This document shows positions 8,399 to 16,331 of a DNA stretch of 64,000 nucleotides, one piece after another (position 1 is the stretch's first letter; each line of letters opens with the position of its first letter). Below the pieces are notes generated by a model, which was given only the letters and a program-made list of their open reading frames with translations, was not told the origin of the DNA and made no database searches. The stretch is from an uncultured Porphyromonadaceae bacterium (GTDB lineage Bacteria; Bacteroidota; Bacteroidia; Bacteroidales; Muribaculaceae): contig CABUVO010000022.1 in assembly GCA_902495075.1 (NCBI GenBank), positions 1 through 64,000 on the forward strand, written 5' to 3'. A program made the position numbers and the translations under genes.

Positions 8399-9772
8399 TT
8401 ACGCCTGCTTCACGGCATTCCCGCTATTCACTATTGTTCTTTTCGTCAGACTTGTTGCGACAATAACAAATGTGGTGATAATGTCGGCGGTCGCCACAGA
8501 CATCCACAAACCGCTTACGCCAAACCATAACGGCAGGACATAGAAACATATCACGGGCAGTATGCCTCGAATTAAGGTATATGCCACGGCCTTTCTCAGA
8601 GTTTCAAGGCTCATGTAATAGCCTATCATTATTGTGTTGATGCCGAAAAATATGAAGTCGGCTGAAAAGTATGGAAGCCCTTTATCAGCATAGCCCCATG
8701 CCGGGTTGTTCTTGTCAGGTATGAATAGATCCACAACGAGCTGCGATTGGAAAAGGAAAACAATCATCATTATTGCGGCAAAACCAATCGCAAAATACAG
8801 AGCATAACGCAATGCCTGTTTTGAACGATGAAGTAGTCCACACCCGTAATTATAGCTGATTATCGGCTGCGCGGATTGTATGGTGGCGTTGAATACCATA
8901 AATATCACCGGGAAAATGTAACATACAATACTGAAGGCGGCAACACCGTCGGGACCAAGCTCTTTCATAAAGGCATAATTTCCCGCAATACCCATTATGG
9001 ACACTGTAACTTCGCTTAGGAAAACTGCAAAGCCGAGGCACATCATATACCATATATCTTTAATCCATGAAGGTATTGCTTTCATCTTGACACTGATACG
9101 CACGAAATGGACTGCCAGATTCTTCTTGAAAAGATAAACAATCATTATCAACGCACCGACAGTCTGGCCTATACCCGTCGCAATAGCTGCACCAAATAGT
9201 CCCCATCCAAACGGAAAGATAAACAACCAGTCCAATATGACATTGAGAATTGCTCCGGTAGCGAGAGCCCACATCGGTACAGACGGATTACTAAGACGGA
9301 TAAAGAATGGAAGAGCTGTCATCAATACCATAAACGGGAAACACAGGGCATACCAGAACAGATATTCGGCGACCATGCCCGACAGGTATTCGTCAGAGCC
9401 GAGTATCATTCCGGCCTCGATTGGAAAAAGGCACAGGAATATCGTCAACAGACCGCTGACTACCACGGAAGCCACAACAGTGCGCATCAGTATGTCATTG
9501 GCTCGTTTCTTCTCGCCCCGTGAAAGTGCGACAGATGCCATGACGCCGCCTCCCATACCGAACATAAGTCCGATACCGCTGACCAAAGTCATGACTGGAT
9601 TATTGATATTCACTGCTGCAATGGCATCACTGCCAACTCCGCGTCCGACAAAAATGCCGTCGGCAACAACATACAGCGCAGATGCTACCATGCCGAGCAA
9701 AGCCGGAATCAACTGGAGCGTAAAGAGTTTTCCAACTCCCATGTTTCTGAAATCGAGTTCGGTTTTTCCCAT
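8399..9772 (-). CDS. MATE-family multidrug efflux transporter
   Basis: A 457-residue membrane protein with about 12 hydrophobic segments. The N-terminus LFTLQLIPALLGMVASALYVVADGIFVG and the repeated second-half motif (AQPIISYNYGCG) are typical of MATE/NorM transporters, which export cationic drugs or metabolites in exchange for Na+ or H+. It follows another MATE gene by 14 bases and is about the same length, but the sequences differ clearly, suggesting an old duplication or a heteromeric pair. Cargo of element 2. Confidence 0.88.
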   Translation of the reverse strand: MGKTELDFRNMGVGKLFTLQLIPALLGMVASALYVVADGIFVGRGVGSDAIAAVNINNPVMTLVSGIGLMFGMGGGVMASVALSRGEKKRANDILMRTVVASVVVSGLLTIFLCLFPIEAGMILGSDEYLSGMVAEYLFWYALCFPFMVLMTALPFFIRLSNPSVPMWALATGAILNVILDWLFIFPFGWGLFGAAIATGIGQTVGALIMIVYLFKKNLAVHFVRISVKMKAIPSWIKDIWYMMCLGFAVFLSEVTVSIMGIAGNYAFMKELGPDGVAAFSIVCYIFPVIFMVFNATIQSAQPIISYNYGCGLLHRSKQALRYALYFAIGFAAIMMIVFLFQSQLVVDLFIPDKNNPAWGYADKGLPYFSADFIFFGINTIMIGYYMSLETLRKAVAYTLIRGILPVICFYVLPLWFGVSGLWMSVATADIITTFVIVATSLTKRTIVNSGNAVKQA

Positions 9773-9786
9773 TGTTTTGTTGATAG

Positions 9787-11160
9787 TTATATTTTTGACT
9801 TAAAATTCGGTTTTGACATCGTCTTTGTCAATAAGTAGTATGTGAATATCAGCAAAGATGTGAGAATTTCGGAAGTCGGCATAGCAAGCCATATCCCATT
9901 ATTCCCTATTGCCATGGGCAGAAGATAGAAAGCGGGGACGAGTATCAGCAGACCTCGCAGCAGGGCGAAAGTTGTGGCCGCACCAATTCTTTCAAGACTC
10001 TGGTAATAGCCGATTGCTGTCAGGTTCACAATAAAGCAGATAAATCCAAGAGAGAAAAGCGGCAGTCCCGTCACAGCGATTTTTGCGGCGGCATTGTCAA
10101 GCGGCAGGAACAGCCCCACCAGCCAGTGTGGAAAGAAATAGAATATCGCGGTTACGACGATGCCGCACATAAGGGCAGTTTTCAAAGCTAACTTTTCGGT
10201 CTGCGACACACGTTTGTACAGATTTATACCAAAATTGTAGCTGAGGATAGGCTGCGCCGACTGCGCGATAGCGTTACCGACCATAAATACAAATGGAGTA
10301 TAATAGCAGGCTATTCCAAAGGCTCCGACACCATTGTCACCGAGGTATTTCATGAAAACCTGATTGCCTACGAACATCAGAGTCGCAAGCGTGGCCTCGC
10401 CAAGCAGAGCCGAGGAGCCTATCTTACATTGATAGCCGATGTTTCTCATTGACAACCTCAGACTTTTGAGAGATAGCTTTATGGCAATCACACGAAGTTT
10501 CTTTGCCTTGAATAGCAGATAGTACACACCCATTATACCGCCGACAGCAGTGGCGACAGTGGCGGCGAGAGCGGCACCTTCAATACCGAGTTGCAGCGGG
10601 AAGATGAAAATCCAGCCCAGTATGACCGTCAGTAATGCAGCCACGATATTACACCACATGGCATATTGCGGCGAACCGTCAAGACGGATGATGAACAGCG
10701 ACACCGACAGCCACATCTGGAATAAAATCGACGGCCCAAACCATAAGAGATAGGTGATGACGAGTGGAGCGAGATGCTCTGACGACCCAAGCAATTTAGC
10801 TGTCTCATACGGCCACATCATTATTGCGCCTACGGCAAGTGCTGTTACAACGGTTACGAACCACAAGGCCTGCGTAGCGTTGATGCGTGCAGCCTTCACC
10901 TTGTCATGTGACAGATGAATCGACGCTACAACCGAACTGCCGATACCAAGCATCAGACCGAATCCGGTGAACAGCATCAGAAGCGGGATACAGATGTTGA
11001 TGGCGGCGATTCCATCGCTACCCACGCCATGACCGACATATATGCCGTCGATGGCAGTGACGGATGCCATGCTGAGCATACCGAGCAGCGTCGGCACAAA
11101 ATACTTTCTGAAAAGCACGGGGACATTCATCTTCCCCAGATCGAGCGAGTCTCTTTTCAT
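9787..11160 (-). CDS. MATE-family multidrug efflux transporter
   Basis: A 457-residue paralogue of the downstream gene, with FVPTLLGMLSMASVTAIDGIYV at the N-terminus and AQPILSYNFGIN in the second half. It is the first gene of the leftward MATE-MATE-HAD operon. A long 5' leader (about 150 bases) carrying a leader ORF and a perfect 12-bp hairpin precedes it, so expression may be controlled by attenuation. The substrate is unknown. Confidence 0.88.
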   Translation of the reverse strand: MKRDSLDLGKMNVPVLFRKYFVPTLLGMLSMASVTAIDGIYVGHGVGSDGIAAINICIPLLMLFTGFGLMLGIGSSVVASIHLSHDKVKAARINATQALWFVTVVTALAVGAIMMWPYETAKLLGSSEHLAPLVITYLLWFGPSILFQMWLSVSLFIIRLDGSPQYAMWCNIVAALLTVILGWIFIFPLQLGIEGAALAATVATAVGGIMGVYYLLFKAKKLRVIAIKLSLKSLRLSMRNIGYQCKIGSSALLGEATLATLMFVGNQVFMKYLGDNGVGAFGIACYYTPFVFMVGNAIAQSAQPILSYNFGINLYKRVSQTEKLALKTALMCGIVVTAIFYFFPHWLVGLFLPLDNAAAKIAVTGLPLFSLGFICFIVNLTAIGYYQSLERIGAATTFALLRGLLILVPAFYLLPMAIGNNGIWLAMPTSEILTSLLIFTYYLLTKTMSKPNFKSKI

Positions 11161-11209
11161 AGAGGCAATTATTGTTTAAGTGTTAATACTGAATCGCTTA
11201 AACAAAATA

Positions 11210-11248
11210 CCGGATAAGATGGTGGTTTTACCCAGTCATCTTATCCGG
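11210..11248 (-). promoter_or_regulatory. Leader hairpin upstream of the MATE operon
   Basis: CCGGATAAGATG and CATCTTATCCGG form a perfect 12-bp stem with a 15-base loop. Read leftward it is followed by TATTTTGTTTAA, so it resembles a weak intrinsic terminator in the 5' leader, 50 bases before the first MATE start. It directly follows a 16-codon leader ORF. Both features are seen; attenuation is inferred. Confidence 0.5.
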
Positions 11249-11255
11249 CTTTATA

Positions 11256-11306
11256 TCATGCCTTTATGATGAGGATTACAAAACCTTGTAATTCCAGATA
11301 TTTCAT
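11256..11306 (-). CDS. Possible 16-residue leader peptide of the MATE operon
   Basis: A minus-strand ORF of 16 codons and stop encodes MKYLELQGFVILIIKA. It begins almost at the predicted transcription start (TAACTTTG at 11315-11322) and ends 8 bases before the leader hairpin. The small size and lack of a ribosome-binding site make it uncertain, but this is the arrangement expected for translation-coupled attenuation. The remaining DNA to 11490 has no gene. Confidence 0.25.
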   Translation of the reverse strand: MKYLELQGFVILIIKA

Positions 11307-11314
11307 TTGCGGCG

Positions 11315-11346
11315 CAAAGTTAGTCAAAATATTCCGAATAGCCAAA
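11315..11346 (-). promoter_or_regulatory. Bacteroidetes promoter of the MATE operon
   Basis: On the minus strand a TTTG at 11343-11346 (-33) is followed after 20 bases by TAACTTTG at 11315-11322 (-7), the consensus spacing of Bacteroidetes sigma-ABfr promoters. Predicted start of transcription is near 11308, giving a leader of about 150 bases. Confidence 0.6.
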
Positions 11347-11490
11347 TGTTTAGCGAATGTTAACTTATAAATATCTGATTAGTAATCAATAATTGTATAT
11401 ACATTATAATATGATATGATTCAAGATGGGAGCGTTTACTCCAATGTGTTTCATTGAAATTTTTCTATTTGTACCCCGATTGTTTCAGCG

Positions 11491-13032
11491 TTAGATACCT
11501 TTCATGAAGATTTCGAGAACTTCGTTGAGCTTGTGGGCGGCGAGGCGTTTGATGTACTCGGCACGGGCTTCGAAGTTGCCGCGGATGTGGGCGAGGACAG
11601 CGAGGTGAGCGTTGACCGAAGCGGTATCTCCTTCGAAGATTTCAAAGTATGCGTCACGGGTAGGCAGACCGAGTCGAATACGCTCGTCATCAGTGATGGA
11701 GTGGTCAAAAACGGTCTCAACTCCTGATTGGGCGTTCTCGTTGAGGATACTCATTTTCTCCCTCTTGCTTTCATCGTCAAACTTGACATACTTCATCATC
11801 ATGTCGGCGGTAGTATGACCGGTGACGGCACGAATATCCTCCGGCGACATACCTTTGCGCAGGCACATCGTTACGAAGGTGCGTCGTGCCACATGCGATG
11901 TCAACAGCTCATACTTCGGGCGAACTTCCCGCGTCTTGGTGCGACCACTCTGCTTCTCTGTGATCCAGTCACCAGTCATACCTGCCAACTTGCCAACCTC
12001 TTTCAAATGAGCATTGTATTTCTGATTGGATATAGTCGGGAAGATACGTGGATCATCTTCATCGGGAGCCTTTGGATATTTGGCAAGTATGCGCAATGCC
12101 TCCGTTGCCAAAGCGAATCTCTGGCGATGGTTGGTCTTTTTGGATATGACATCCAAAATATCACCGCTGACATTAGACCATCTAAGAGCTATTACATCCG
12201 AGAATCTAAGTCCAGTGTAACAGGCGAATACAAATATATCGCGTGTCCGGTCGATAGCTTTTCTTGATGTTGGGAACGTTTGAATGGAAGCAAGCTCCTC
12301 ATCGCTCAATGCATAGAGGTTAATTGTGCTATCAGATTTCGTTTCATCATGAAACCGCTGAGAGTAAGCCTGATATGCCACATTTCTGTTATATCCTTTC
12401 TTGGTAGCCCAATTGAAAAATCCTTTGATTGTCTTCATGGACTGATGGGTGTAGTTGTTCGACAGGCCTTTCCCTATCAGAAACAACTCAAAGCGAGCCA
12501 ACAAATCATCATTGACATCCTCAAAATACAATCCGGCCTTGAAGTCATTGAGGTGTTTCAACATGGTCTTGTGTTTCGTGAGTGTGCCCTTGGTCCATTG
12601 TGCCGTGGAGGAAGAGGATTTGAGTTCATTTTCCCTTTCATCAATCAGAAGCTGGTACACCTGAGCTACCGTAAGCCTTGTTGACTTCTCTTCATTGAGC
12701 AGTCTTTTGAGTTCATCGCGAACAGTTGTAGGTGTAACTTCCTCCTCACGGAGCTCAAGCTGAGCGAATGCATCGTCAACAGCAGATGCAATCTTAACAA
12801 GACGCTGATTGATATCTGATGCCGAAATATCGTCGGAATTGAAATTATTGCGCTTCACCCTCTGGGCTTTATCATCCCACTTTGCGAGAGCTATACGGTA
12901 TCCGGAATAATACCATATACGTTTGCCTCCAAAGGTGATGTCGGCATTGATGGGCAGTTCTTCGGGAAGATTGCCGTTTTTATCCTTGCGCTTTTCCAAT
13001 CGGAAGCTTACGCGATGCTTGTACTTATCCAT
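11491..13032 (-). CDS. Tyrosine recombinase / integrase of element 2
   Basis: A 513-residue recombinase with arm, SAM-like and catalytic domains. Catalytic residues seen: Arg276 in CYTGLRFSDV, His380 and Arg383 in TSHVARRTF, His406 in VTGHTTADM and Tyr415 in MMKYVKFD. After the catalytic Tyr it carries an unusual tail of about 95 residues, including TRDAYFEIFEGDTASVNAH and a helical end. Many Bacteroides recombinases stop near the Tyr. It lies at the right end of element 2 and should drive its excision between the two 13-bp cores. Confidence 0.92.
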   Translation of the reverse strand: MDKYKHRVSFRLEKRKDKNGNLPEELPINADITFGGKRIWYYSGYRIALAKWDDKAQRVKRNNFNSDDISASDINQRLVKIASAVDDAFAQLELREEEVTPTTVRDELKRLLNEEKSTRLTVAQVYQLLIDERENELKSSSSTAQWTKGTLTKHKTMLKHLNDFKAGLYFEDVNDDLLARFELFLIGKGLSNNYTHQSMKTIKGFFNWATKKGYNRNVAYQAYSQRFHDETKSDSTINLYALSDEELASIQTFPTSRKAIDRTRDIFVFACYTGLRFSDVIALRWSNVSGDILDVISKKTNHRQRFALATEALRILAKYPKAPDEDDPRIFPTISNQKYNAHLKEVGKLAGMTGDWITEKQSGRTKTREVRPKYELLTSHVARRTFVTMCLRKGMSPEDIRAVTGHTTADMMMKYVKFDDESKREKMSILNENAQSGVETVFDHSITDDERIRLGLPTRDAYFEIFEGDTASVNAHLAVLAHIRGNFEARAEYIKRLAAHKLNEVLEIFMKGI

Positions 13033-13073
13033 GAGAGAGAATTTTTTGTATGGGGTGAATGTATCTCAGTTTT

Positions 13074-13095
13074 ATACATACAAAATTACATACAA
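13074..13095. repeat. Right-end arm-type repeat of element 2
   Basis: ATACATACAAAATTACATACAA: two tandem 12-base units, starting 42 bases upstream of the integrase 2 start and almost identical to the doublet at 4027-4050 near the left end. Probable integrase arm-binding sites. Confidence 0.6.
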
Positions 13096-13227
13096 AAATC
13101 GGTTTAACCAAGGAAATTCAATAATATTTTATTTAGCGTAGTGTTAGGAGTAAAATGCAGTATATCAGTGTATTTAATATAAAATACCACATCATCATGA
13201 TAATATATTTTACAATGATTTCAAGTA

Positions 13228-13240
13228 CCTGTCTTTCCGC
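13228..13240. repeat. Right attachment core CCTGTCTTTCCGC of element 2
   Basis: Exact 13-base copy of the core at 3958-3970, same orientation, 195 bases outside the integrase 2 start. It should be the right junction (attR) with the original chromosomal or older element sequence. Confidence 0.75.
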
Positions 13241-13247
13241 CAAATGG

Positions 13248-13280
13248 ACGCTAACTCTTGCAACTGCAATCAGTTAGCGT
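13248..13280. terminator. Hairpin next to the right attachment core
   Basis: ACGCTAACT and AGTTAGCGT form a perfect 9-bp stem with a 15-base loop, followed by TAATTGTTT. It mirrors the hairpin that follows the left core. It could terminate transcription arriving from element 2. Confidence 0.4.
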
Positions 13281-13716
13281 TAATTGTTTGAGAAAACGTA
13301 GACGCGTTATAGACGGGAATAAATATTTATTCCGGGAAACGCGCAGGAGTATTAACCGGCACGTTGGACTTTCTGAAAAGAAAATTCGATATGTCAAAAA
13401 AAATTTGTCCCTCCGGCAACGTAATTTCGACAATGATATATTAGGGTACAGGCTGCCCGTGTTCCATGGAGATGGGAAGAAGGTCTATGTAGATTTCTAT
13501 GCATTTGATCCTGCTCGCGACGAGCTGCGGAGAAAGAAGATACATTTAGATAAAATTAAATCGAAAATTGCGCAAAAACGACACGCCTCTTTATTAATCA
13601 ATACATTAACGCAGAAGCTTCTTTCAGGATGGAATCCGTGGTGCGATGTGTCCACGAGTCGCGGTTATACACCTATAGATACCATCATCGAGAATTCTCT
13701 TGCCGCTTTAGGGTGA
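13258..13716 (+). pseudogene. Integrase N-terminal remnant
   Basis: The 152-codon frame ends in a stop where a recombinase would continue for about 250 more residues. Residues about 65-125 match the arm domain of Bacteroides integrases (VYVDFYAFDPARDEL, then RRKKIHLDKI, KLLSGWNPW). No catalytic domain follows; the HipBST operon starts about 100 bases later. It is probably the scar of an older element at the same integration site. A functional short DNA-binding protein cannot be excluded. Confidence 0.6.
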
Positions 13717-13725
13717 ATATAACCT

Positions 13726-13817
13726 AAAGGGTATAATTTATGGCACTTCAAAATATTTTATACCCTTTATGGTGCAATATGAATGAAATTTATTATCTTT
13801 GCATCCAAAAGGGTATA
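13726..13817. promoter_or_regulatory. Three operator-like decamers AAAGGGTATA upstream of hipB
   Basis: AAAGGGTATA occurs at 13726-13735 and 13808-13817 and, inverted, as TATACCCTTT at 13759-13768. The last two bracket a TAnnTTTG promoter (13794-13801), and the third copy ends only 4 bases before the hipB start codon. This is the layout of an autorepressed toxin-antitoxin promoter bound by HipB. The repeats are seen; HipB binding is inferred from the family. Confidence 0.65.
13794..13801 (+). promoter_or_regulatory. Bacteroidetes -7 element for hipBST
   Basis: TATCTTTG matches TAnnTTTG, 20 bases ahead of the hipB ATG. The upstream inverted operator decamer lies where the -33 box should be. 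Confidence 0.55.
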
Positions 13818-13821
13818 TAAT

Positions 13822-14025
13822 ATGACTCAATTAGCTAAATATGTGAAAGAGATGCGTAAGCAGTACGGGCTTACCCAGGTTGATTTGTCCCAGAAATCCG
13901 GGGTAGGGCTGCGTTTTGTGCGCGAGCTTGAACAGGGGAAGTCAACCCTTCGTCTTGACAAAGTGAATCAAGTTCTTGCAATGTTTGGCGCTGAGATGAC
14001 TCCGGCTAAAATCACCAAGGGATGA
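13822..14025 (+). CDS. hipB: HipB-like XRE-family antitoxin/repressor
   Basis: A 67-residue HTH protein from the ATG at 13822; the longer frame from 13783 would run through the promoter and operator. The helix-turn-helix reads MRKQYGLTQVDLSQKSGVGL with RFVRELEQGKSTLR, typical for HipB/XRE. It overlaps the next gene by 4 bases (ATGA), so it is co-translated. In HipBST systems HipB binds the operator and augments the antitoxin HipS. The small size and C-terminal FGAEMTPAKITKG fit the family. Confidence 0.85.
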   Translation: MTQLAKYVKEMRKQYGLTQVDLSQKSGVGLRFVRELEQGKSTLRLDKVNQVLAMFGAEMTPAKITKG

Positions 14026-14360
14026 AACAGGCAAAGGTATATTTAAGCAATGTTTTCGCCGGGATTCTGACCGAAGACGATATGGGTTATGAATTCCAAT
14101 ATGATTCCGGTTATCTAAAGTCGAATAGTGCTGTTGGTGTGAGTCTGACCTTACCGTTGACTGATAAGCCATACCGCGACAATGTACTGTTCCCTTTCTT
14201 TGACGGACTAATCCCCGAAGGATGGCTTCTCGACATAGCGGAACAGAGTTGGAAAATATCTGCCCGCGATAGATTCTCATTACTACTTGCCTGCTGCAAG
14301 GATTGTATCGGCAATGTCAGTGTAATCCCTATGGAGAGGAAGGAGGACGATAATGAATAA
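14022..14360 (+). CDS. hipS: HipS-like protein (HipA N-terminal domain), likely antitoxin
   Basis: A 112-residue protein equivalent only to the N-subdomain of HipA (KVYLSNVFAGILTED, LTLPLTDKPY, FFDGLIPEGWLL). In classic HipA this domain is fused to the kinase; here it is a separate gene that overlaps hipB by 4 bases and hipT by 8 bases. In the characterised tripartite HipBST system the detached subdomain HipS acts as the antitoxin of HipT. That role is transferred by analogy. Confidence 0.82.
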   Translation: MKQAKVYLSNVFAGILTEDDMGYEFQYDSGYLKSNSAVGVSLTLPLTDKPYRDNVLFPFFDGLIPEGWLLDIAEQSWKISARDRFSLLLACCKDCIGNVSVIPMERKEDDNE

Positions 14361-15288
14361 GTGTCTCTACTGCTATAAGCCGTTGGCAGAAGGCGAAGTC
14401 GATTACCACAACACTTGCGCCCGTAAGATATTTGAGTCTACAACGGTGCCGGTCTTGCCATATACCCGAGCCAACATAAGAGAACTGGCACGTGAGATTG
14501 TTACTGCAAGTACCACCGTGACCGGAGTACAGGCAAAGCTGTCGCTCGATATTGCGAGAGGTTGCGCCGGGGAACCTCAACGCTTCACGATCGTTGGTCT
14601 ATGGGGTAGGTTTATCCTCAAACCTCAGACCGACCGGTTTGCCAATTTACCCGAAAACGAAGACTTGACCATGCATTTGGCAGAAACCGTCGGAATAAAG
14701 ACAGTGCCTCATTCGCTGATACGTTTTGCCGACGGCGAACTTTGTTATATAACCCGTCGTGTTGATCGCACAAAGAAAGGCGAAAAGATCGCGATGGAGG
14801 ATATGTGCCAGCTCTCGGAACGACTTACCGAGGACAAATACAAAGGCTCCTACGAACGTATTGCAAAATTGATACGTCAGTATTCATCTGCTCCTTTGCT
14901 TGATGTCGTTAACTTCTGGGAAGTGGTGTTATTTTCATGGCTCACTGGTAATTCTGATATGCATTTGAAAAACTTCTCGCTGTTCCGTCCAGCCGACAGC
15001 TATATGCTGACGCCGACGTATGACCTGCTCTCTACATCAATAGTGATGCCGGAGGATGACGAGGAATTGGCACTGACTCTGAATGGCAAGAAAAATCGAT
15101 TAAAAAGAATCGATTTCGAGACGGCAATGCGAGCCAGTGGCATCGATGAGAAGGCTATTGCAAACCTCTTCAACAAATTCTCCAAAGCCATTCCTAAATG
15201 GTATCAAATAATTGAAGAATCCTTCTTGCCAGATGACGTAAAACTGGCATATAGGTCACAGATAGAGTCGATGTCCGCTCGCCTTTAA
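14353..15288 (+). CDS. hipT: HipT-like Ser/Thr kinase toxin
   Basis: A 311-residue HipA-type kinase lacking the N-subdomain. Seen: an N-terminal CxxC...HNTC cluster (CLYCYKPL, YHNTCARKIF), a Gly-rich loop TTVTGVQAKLS, the ATP-binding strand RFILKPQTDRF, a catalytic loop TGNSDMHLKNFSL and the metal-binding PTYDLLST. In known HipT a pair of Ser residues in the Gly-rich loop is autophosphorylated; here the equivalent positions appear to be Thr-Val-Thr. The known HipT target is tryptophanyl-tRNA synthetase; the target here is not known. Confidence 0.85.
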   Translation: MNKCLYCYKPLAEGEVDYHNTCARKIFESTTVPVLPYTRANIRELAREIVTASTTVTGVQAKLSLDIARGCAGEPQRFTIVGLWGRFILKPQTDRFANLPENEDLTMHLAETVGIKTVPHSLIRFADGELCYITRRVDRTKKGEKIAMEDMCQLSERLTEDKYKGSYERIAKLIRQYSSAPLLDVVNFWEVVLFSWLTGNSDMHLKNFSLFRPADSYMLTPTYDLLSTSIVMPEDDEELALTLNGKKNRLKRIDFETAMRASGIDEKAIANLFNKFSKAIPKWYQIIEESFLPDDVKLAYRSQIESMSARL

Positions 15289-15365
15289 GTGGTCTGAATA
15301 CATGTTCTGCAACGATTTTTCGGACGGAAATACGAAAATTTTCATGCATGTGCAAAGAATTAATT

Positions 15366-16205
15366 TTAATTTTTATTCTTGAACAAGTCATTATAGAACC
15401 AATCACCCACATGAAGTTTTAAATTTACACGTGGGTTCTCTACAGCATAGTGCGGTAGAAATTTATGTCCCACACGCTTAAATCTCAAGAATGTGTCAAG
15501 CGGTATAATGTAGAAATTTGCCGGTGCTTTAGGTGATCCACCCACACCCAATGCAATCAGAACTTTCCGCTTTGATTTGCCTTGAATAGATTCATAACGG
15601 GTTTGCTGGTAGTCTTCGAGCCTGAAGCCCTCGCGCTGAAGACGAGCGCGATATTTGCATTCAATCCAATATTCAAGGCTTCCTCGGTCAGATTTTTGTA
15701 TTACACGGAAATCAGGATTAAGCTCATTTTCTGCATACGCACCTTCCGGAGAAGTAGTACCCTGATTCCATTCCTTAAGGCGTATCCCGTTAGCCTTAAG
15801 GACATCAGCGACAAAACCCTCAAAATTATTTCCAATCTCTTTGGGATCTGCTTGATCATTGTTTTCCTGTTTTGTGGTTTTATTCTCAACGACAGGAAGA
15901 GTTTCAGAAGAAGGCTCCTTATCTGTATTAGAACGAGGCTGTTCCTCTGATTTAGAAGCATTTTCTTGCAGATTGATTTGTGTTGTCTCGGGATATTCAA
16001 AAGGTTTTTCCTTATGCTTTTCAAATTTTACAACCTTTTTATCTTCTTTATTATTTTGAGAAACAGTCATCACAATCCCGGCAATGAGCAATAACGAACC
16101 CATAACAATTAAAATAACATTCATCTTCATTAGTTCAAGTGTTAGTTCTGCAAAGATAATAAAAAAAGCTACTGCTAAAGCGATGACTGAAAAATTTATT
16201 ACCAT
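15366..16205 (-). CDS. Membrane-anchored Mrr-like restriction-endonuclease-fold protein
   Basis: A 279-residue protein with two N-terminal hydrophobic segments (about residues 4-20 and 28-46), a charged low-complexity linker to about residue 130, and a C-terminal PD-(D/E)xK nuclease fold: NPDFRVIQ supplies the Asp and YWIECKYRAR the ExK. Cytoplasmic nucleases of the Mrr type cleave modified or foreign DNA; a membrane anchor may place the activity at the entry site. It is convergent with hipT. The nuclease fold is well supported by motifs; the defence role is inferred. A second start at the internal Met near residue 26 is possible. Confidence 0.65.
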   Translation of the reverse strand: MVINFSVIALAVAFFIIFAELTLELMKMNVILIVMGSLLLIAGIVMTVSQNNKEDKKVVKFEKHKEKPFEYPETTQINLQENASKSEEQPRSNTDKEPSSETLPVVENKTTKQENNDQADPKEIGNNFEGFVADVLKANGIRLKEWNQGTTSPEGAYAENELNPDFRVIQKSDRGSLEYWIECKYRARLQREGFRLEDYQQTRYESIQGKSKRKVLIALGVGGSPKAPANFYIIPLDTFLRFKRVGHKFLPHYAVENPRVNLKLHVGDWFYNDLFKNKN

Positions 16206-16245
16206 GGTGAGCGATGGGGCTTACGATATTCAAACTGATGCAAAC

Positions 16246-16272
16246 AAAAAAGCCGCGTCATAAAAGCGCGGC
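16246..16272 (-). terminator. Intrinsic terminator (leftward)
   Basis: On the minus strand GCCGCG pairs with CGCGGC around CTTTTATGA and is followed by TTTTTTG. It lies 60 bases past the stop of the HicB-like frame, so it ends that transcription unit. Confidence 0.65.
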
Positions 16273-16331
16273 ATCGTTCTTTGATAAATGAAGTTACCCT
16301 CACGGGCAAAATATCTTTAGGTTGTCGGGTA

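Larger units (their letters stand above)
3958..13240. mobile_element. Integrative mobilizable element 2 with MATE-efflux cargo
   Basis: Bounded by exact 13-bp direct repeats (3958-3970 and 13228-13240). It contains in order DUF3853, RepA-like ATPase, a MobV relaxase, HAD phosphatase, two MATE transporters and a tyrosine recombinase reading inward from the right end. Both ends carry the same tandem 12-base arm-type repeat (4027-4050 and 13074-13095). This is the layout of an NBU-like element. It looks intact, so excision is plausible. Confidence 0.8.

Noticed and set aside
11728..12267. Plus-strand ORF of 179 codons opposite integrase 2
   Set aside because: The integrase catalytic residues lie on the other strand; the ORF has no known pattern.
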